Positions 58,166-64,000 of a DNA stretch of 64,000 nucleotides are shown here, in pieces. Each line of letters begins with the position of its first letter. Position 1 is the first letter of the stretch. The DNA comes from Silurus meridionalis (Eukaryota > Chordata > Actinopteri > Siluriformes > Siluridae). Both the position numbers and the translations under genes were made by a program. Under the pieces are notes generated by a model. That model did not search any database, had not been told where the DNA came from, and saw only the letters and a program-made list of their open reading frames with translations. Where the stretch lies: assembly GCF_014805685.1 (NCBI RefSeq), contig NC_060896.1, positions 7,332,889-7,396,888 on the forward strand, written 5' to 3'.

Positions 58166-60239
58166 AAAAATCGTGATTGTGTATAAAACTCAATTTAGAA
58201 AAGCTCTAATGTTTTATACAAGTTCTTTCAGTTTGTAGGTGGCACTGTAGAAGCACCTTGACATGCCGACACTAGCAACATGCTTGTTTCTGCTTCAGCA
58301 ATCACAATTAGTTTGGCACACTTGGTGCACGCCCACAGGAAATTTCCTAACAATAATTGTATCACAATTATGCATAATAACACAATGTTTATGTTAAGGA
58401 CACAACATGAATTCTTTGCAAATGTGCCTGCAAGCAGCAACTTCAAAAAAAAAAATTGCTTGTTCATTCAACTGGCATTGGGTTTTGGGTTTGTCTAAAA
58501 ATATCAGTGGTGAGCTTTTGAATGCATTATATTGCACACACACATAAGTGTCTGATCATCTTTGTCTGATAGTTTCCTAAAGCAAAACTGATCACTTTGT
58601 GTTCAGGGAAGTATCTGGATTTGATTTCTGGTGGCGACTTTGATGGATTTGTTAGTGCTGTAATAATGACAGATCAGATTAAACTTGTGAGAGTATTCTT
58701 CAAATGCACAAACAAAACTGGGAACCAATACCTTGATGCTATACATAGATTTCTAAGCTAGGCACTAAATCCTGTTTCAAAAATGTTCCTCAGTTTTGTG
58801 TGCTGCTACTAGCGGTTTAACACAGAGACTTGAGAGAATTTGTATCTAAATCTGTATTTCTGTTTTAAACGTTTTTATTCTTTTTTCAATTTTTGCAAAA
58901 CTATGCATGCAAGCACAATACCCCTAGAATACACTGAAAATAGAAATACCATTACTGTCAGTGTGGTCTGGGAGCTTAAATGTTTCTCAAACTAACCATA
59001 ATCACTCAAATTCATATCAGGGCTTATTTTAAAAAAAATGCTTTTTTAGTTATTTTTATTTGTGCATTACGTGTAAATAATTTAGCTTGATCTGTTTTCC
59101 AAACTAGTAAACTAATTTGCATCACTGTGACCCTGACCAGGCAATTACTAAATGCTTTAAATTTATTTTAAGCAATACATTCTTGTATATATTGTCCTAA
59201 TTTGTCCCTTAAGCTTCAAATCTATCTGTTAATTCATACCTACACAAAAATAAACACCTCCTGCTTGAACTTTCTTTTGAGTTCCATACAATCTCAGTCT
59301 ATAACTATAGTTTCAAACAGATGCCTTATCAGGAAAAAAAAAGGAATCACACAATTTTTTATTTGTATCTGTATTTGTATCTCAGAACACATCTGTTCAA
59401 TCCAAATAATATATTCATATTCACTTGATGGTAACCTTCAGGATTATGAAAGAAAACTGTTACAGCTCTGCAGCATGAATTGAATTGAATATAGATTTTG
59501 CCTTCTTATTTTTTTTTTTTACCTGCAATTGCCACTGCACCGTGACTATCAGTCAGTCAGAACCGCTGCTATTTTTATTTAAGTGCGTTCCTAACTAGCG
59601 TGTCAAGCTTTGTGAGATTTCGACAGGCAGATCTCAGAATGTCAGAGGAAGACAAACTCCCATAAGAAGAAGAAGTAGAAGAAGAATAAGAAGGTGAAGT
59701 AAAAGGAATGATAGTAGTGCTAGTAGTTTTGCATTAGTGACTGAAAAATTGAGCCATCAAGCAAAGCATTTAACTATGTGCAAGGGCTGTGTTCTTCTAC
59801 ATTTTTAATATAATCATTAAACTCTTAAAGCTGATCAGGCAAATGAATAATCATTTTTTTAGAAAAGTGATGATTGGCCTAGCTAGTAGGCAAGGCTAAA
59901 TAATACCAGGTATTGTATAAAATGAGAAAACTTAATGTATGCCTTTATGCAATGTTCACCGTATCAAAAAGGCATAATTAAATAATCAACTAACAAGAAC
60001 TGAGCTTGAGTATGCAGCCATACGAATACAAAGGCTATCTTAAAAGTATTTGGAATAACCCTTTGCTATTAGGCCACAACAATTATTTGGTTTAGTCAAT
60101 TTCTCACTTTGCTTTCCTATTTTCCTCCGTTGAAAGGAAGGCCCAGTTGAGAGGACAACAAATGATTGGGCCTCAGGCAAAACGATCAATATTACTTTCT
60201 CCAATATCACTTAACTCTCGATTTCTTTTTCTCGCTTCA
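58166..60239. other. unique DNA, no gene seen
   Basis: AT-rich sequence with a purine run (aagaagaagtagaagaagaa) at 59664-59690. No coding region is recognised. Confidence 0.5.
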
Positions 60240-60305
60240 TACACACACACACAGACACACACACACACACACACACATGCACGCATGCACGCACACACAC
60301 ACACA
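60240..60305 (+). repeat. imperfect CA microsatellite
   Basis: CA units are interrupted by acacagac and by a gcacgcatgcacg block. Confidence 0.95.
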
Positions 60306-60374
60306 ATGAAATGTCATATTGTGTTATATAATAATACTAATATGTGTTCGTTTATTTTTATAAACAGAATAGAA
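60306..60374. other. short spacer
   Basis: AT-rich, no feature. Confidence 0.4.
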
Positions 60375-61262
60375 ATGAACAGATCAATCAATCAAATTAA
60401 AATCAATATTTGGTGTAACCACCCTTTGCCTACAATACAACATGCATTTTTCTAGGTACATCTGCACACAGCTTGTTAAGGAACTCAGTTCCAAACACCT
60501 TGGAGAACTATCTATACTGTAGATCTTCTGTGGATGTAGTCTCCCTCAAATCCCTCTATCTTTTTATGCAATCCCAGACAGACTCAATGATGTTGAGATC
60601 AGGGCTCTGTGGGGGCCAAAACCATCTCTTCCAGAAATCTTTGTTCTCTATACCGAAGATACTTCTCTTTCAGTGTCCCTGATGGTATTGCATGATGGAT
60701 AAGTATCTGGCAGCATTTCTCAGCATTAAAGACATCAAAGGTCCTGACCAAATCTAGAACTTTATTTGCAGAAATCAAGCCCCAATCTTGAAAGAAACCA
60801 CCACCATGCTTTACTGTTGCCTGCAGACATTAATTACTGTGATGTTCTCCGACCGTTTGGCAAACAACTTGCCTCGTCCTGCAGCCAAATATAAAACATT
60901 TAAATTCATCAGTCCAGAGCACTTGCTTTTATTTTTCTGCACTCCAATTTCTATTTTCCTGTGAGTCACTTAGCCTTGTTTCCATGTTGTAGGTGCCGCT
61001 TTGGATGCAATTATTCCAAAAGGACTACTTCTAGCCAGACCTCTTCTGACAGTTTTCAACAACCACACCTTAGTAGCAGAGTTTGTCTGTTCCTTCCCCA
61101 GTTTAAGCCTCCTACACAGTTGTTTCTGTTTCAGTTAATGACTATGTTTCAACCTACATTTGAAGTTGATGATTATTAGTAGCTGCTTGGTTTAATAGGT
61201 TAATCATACACCTGACTCTGATCCTATAAAATTCCTTTTTTATGCAAGTGTACAAAATGTGC
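60375..61262 (-). pseudogene. Tc1-type transposase gene, internally deleted
   Basis: On the minus strand, bases 60618-60559 encode P-P-Q-S-P-D-L-N-I-I-E-S-V-W-D, the C-terminal catalytic block with E intact. Further upstream in the gene, near 60830-60800, M-V-V-V-S-F-like sequence matches the conserved stretch before the second catalytic D. The segment that should carry that second D (Q-D-N-D-P-K-H in intact relatives) is missing between about 60665 and 60675. The N-terminal DNA-binding domain is also gone. The end at about 61240 (atgcaagtgtacaaaatg) is a worn terminal region. It is clearly a dead copy. Confidence 0.85.
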
Positions 61263-61300
61263 AAAATGTATTTATTTATTTATTTATTTATTTTTTTTAC
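61263..61300 (+). repeat. short TTTA tetranucleotide run and T-run
   Basis: About seven ATTT units then a T-run. Confidence 0.85.
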
Positions 61301-61444
61301 TTTACAGCATTTTTTTAAACCTGCCTAAATTTGCAGAATACTGAATGCTATTTGAAAGAACAGTTTTCCTTATGGGGCCTGCCATATGTCAGGGTCAAAA
61401 CCAACAGGCATTTGGTCCACACCAAAATATAAATCCATGCACAC

Positions 61445-61445
<1 letters not shown>
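61301..61445. other. unique spacer
   Basis: No recognised feature. Confidence 0.4.

Positions 61446-61524
<79 letters not shown>
61446..61524 (+). repeat. CA dinucleotide microsatellite
   Basis: About 39 CA units. Confidence 0.98.
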
Positions 61525-62654
<1,130 letters not shown>

Positions 62655-62800
62655 GAAATGCAACACCATGGTGCAGATGTAGCTTGTAGCACTGCCACCT
62701 CACAGCTCCTGATCTCAGCATGATGTCTGTGTGGAGTTTGGCATGTTGCTTCATGAGTTTCCTCTAGGTTCTCCGGTTTCCTTCTACTTCTCAAAATATG
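62655..62800 (+). mobile_element. SINE-like fish repeat, same family as 19555
   Basis: The words ctgccacctcacagctcctg, gtctgtgtggagtttggcatg and cctctaggttctccggtttcc follow the order of a very common fish repeat. The head is worn (atggtgcagatgtagc). Confidence 0.65.
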
Positions 62801-62832
62801 TCATATTAGTATACAATATTTCCTATAAATGT

Positions 62833-62835
<3 letters not shown>

Positions 62836-62890
<55 letters not shown>
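62836..62890 (+). repeat. GT dinucleotide microsatellite
   Basis: About 26 GT units followed by cgtgcacgc. Confidence 0.97.
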
Positions 62891-62893
<3 letters not shown>

Positions 62894-62974
62894 CACGCAT
62901 AGTGCCATTTATTGTATTGCTGCATTCTTGTTTCTAAAAACAAAAAATTCAAGAATTTTCAATTGAATTAAAAT

Positions 62975-63115
62975 AATTTTCATTCCTGAACTGCTTTTAA
63001 CAATATACTTGTCTCAAAAGCAGCTTTACAGAGATAAAGCGGAAAAAACCTTGAGAGGAACCAGACTCGAAATGGAACCCATCCTCATCTGGATGACATT
63101 AAATGTCCATCTCCC
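62975..63115 (+). repeat. fish dispersed repeat with CCTTGAGAGGAACCAGACT core
   Basis: The words gtctcaaaagcagctttacag, aaaaccttgagaggaacc and ggaacccatcctcatctgg give the best-kept copy of this family in the window. The first part matches 51560-51660 and the core matches 27455-27680. Confidence 0.7.
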
Positions 63116-64000
63116 TTTTTTTTTTTTTACAATTAGTATTTGTAAATTTTTATTAACAATATAGATTAATACTAGTATCCATTTTGAAATCATATTCAAA
63201 AACAAACAAATAAATGAATAAATAAACACTGCTCAGCAGCTGGAATGATGAATAAAATAATCTGTACATCTCCATTTTCTGAAGGTTTCTGTGTAAAATG
63301 GACTGGATTGTGGGTTGAATTTTAAATTTACTGTGGCACGATAAACTGACTCAGATTTACATACCTCCTTATTATAAAAGTAAATTTGAAATCATGTACA
63401 CAAATTTAGTTTAGGCTACATTCTCAAACACAGTTTTACAAGACATGTGCAGACCCCTGTACTTAATCCAATTAATTTATGCAGGACAATTATGAAAAAT
63501 TTCAGATTTCAATTAAATTTGATGTACTGTACATTCCCCAGCATTACTAGTTTCAGTGAATATGTAAAACAATAAGTATTAAATAAAATAATTGTGATTG
63601 AAAATAAAAGTCTGATCTTTGACTTTTAAAAGTAAACAGTTTTTTTGATAATGATAAATATCACAGAAATCCCTCAGAGTTCTTTTTTGCTTTTAATCAT
63701 TTCAGATTTATTTTGTGATCTAAATTTTATAAAAGTATCTTGAATTAACTGGGTGCAATTACTGGGTCACAGCAAGAAAGGAAGATTGAAGATTGCAGTT
63801 ACTGCCTGTAGTGATGTTCTGTTTACTATGTGATCACGATGTGCCTTTTAAAAATAGCAAGAGGGTGACGGTAAAGGAGGACGACGCGGTGTCTGAAAAA
63901 TCAGCAGAATTTTCCAGCTGCTCCGGCTCTACTGATAATGTATTTCTGTATATGCTGATCCCATTTTTGTAGCATAAATTTTGTAAAAACAGGCCTGTAG
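63116..64000. other. AT-rich unique DNA, no gene seen
   Basis: No exon or repeat recognised up to the end of the window. A GC-richer patch lies at 63855-63930 (gagggtgacggtaaaggagg). Confidence 0.45.

Overview
The window reads as vertebrate, almost certainly teleost, nuclear DNA. The evidence is the repeat content: long CA, GA, TA and tetranucleotide microsatellites, many decayed Tc1-type transposons, tRNA-Glu-derived SINEs, V-SINE-like remnants, L2/Rex1-type LINE fragments and a DIRS retrotransposon fragment with the near-palindromic terminal motif known from fish DIRS elements. The mix recalls otophysan fishes such as catfishes or characins, but that placement is inference. I see no operon-like gene layout, no rRNA, no CRISPR array and no intact host gene. 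Most long open frames are translated microsatellites or transposon debris. The window could be a gene desert or one large intron.

Layout. Positions 1-6000 hold AT-rich unique DNA with two Tc1-type relics, one complete SINE with perfect 16-bp target duplications (2421-2683), a LINE 3' end and a small palindromic element. Positions 6046-7282 form a strongly purine-biased tract that includes a minisatellite of about 49 bp. Positions 7885-9865 hold three Tc1-type elements, one of them a complete internal-deletion derivative (8241-8791). Positions 10 to 15 kb carry an ATCC array, a LINE relic and more DNA-transposon debris. Positions 15 to 24 kb are mostly unique, with several GC-richer blocks that could be conserved noncoding elements. 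Positions 24.2-28.6 kb hold a TTAA-flanked miniature element, an L2-type LINE whose reverse-transcriptase core is deleted, and a pogo/Tigger relic. At 30-33 kb a 36-bp hairpin and a compound microsatellite sit beside a truncated DIRS element.

From 33.7 to 43.9 kb there is one unexplained protein-like frame with plausible splice signals (33769-34011, minus strand), followed by several palindromic DNA elements and SINEs. At 45.5-47.8 kb a dense cluster holds TA repeats, two Tc1 relics and two LINE relics. From 49 to 64 kb there is unique DNA with microsatellites, a palindromic transposon carrying a nested SINE (52979-53517), and a larger decayed Tc1 transposase gene (60375-61262).

Nothing here works together as a pathway. 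The interest lies in transposon structure: several families are present only as deletion derivatives, some sharing the same deletion point, plus one orphan exon candidate. I found no convincing new biological system.
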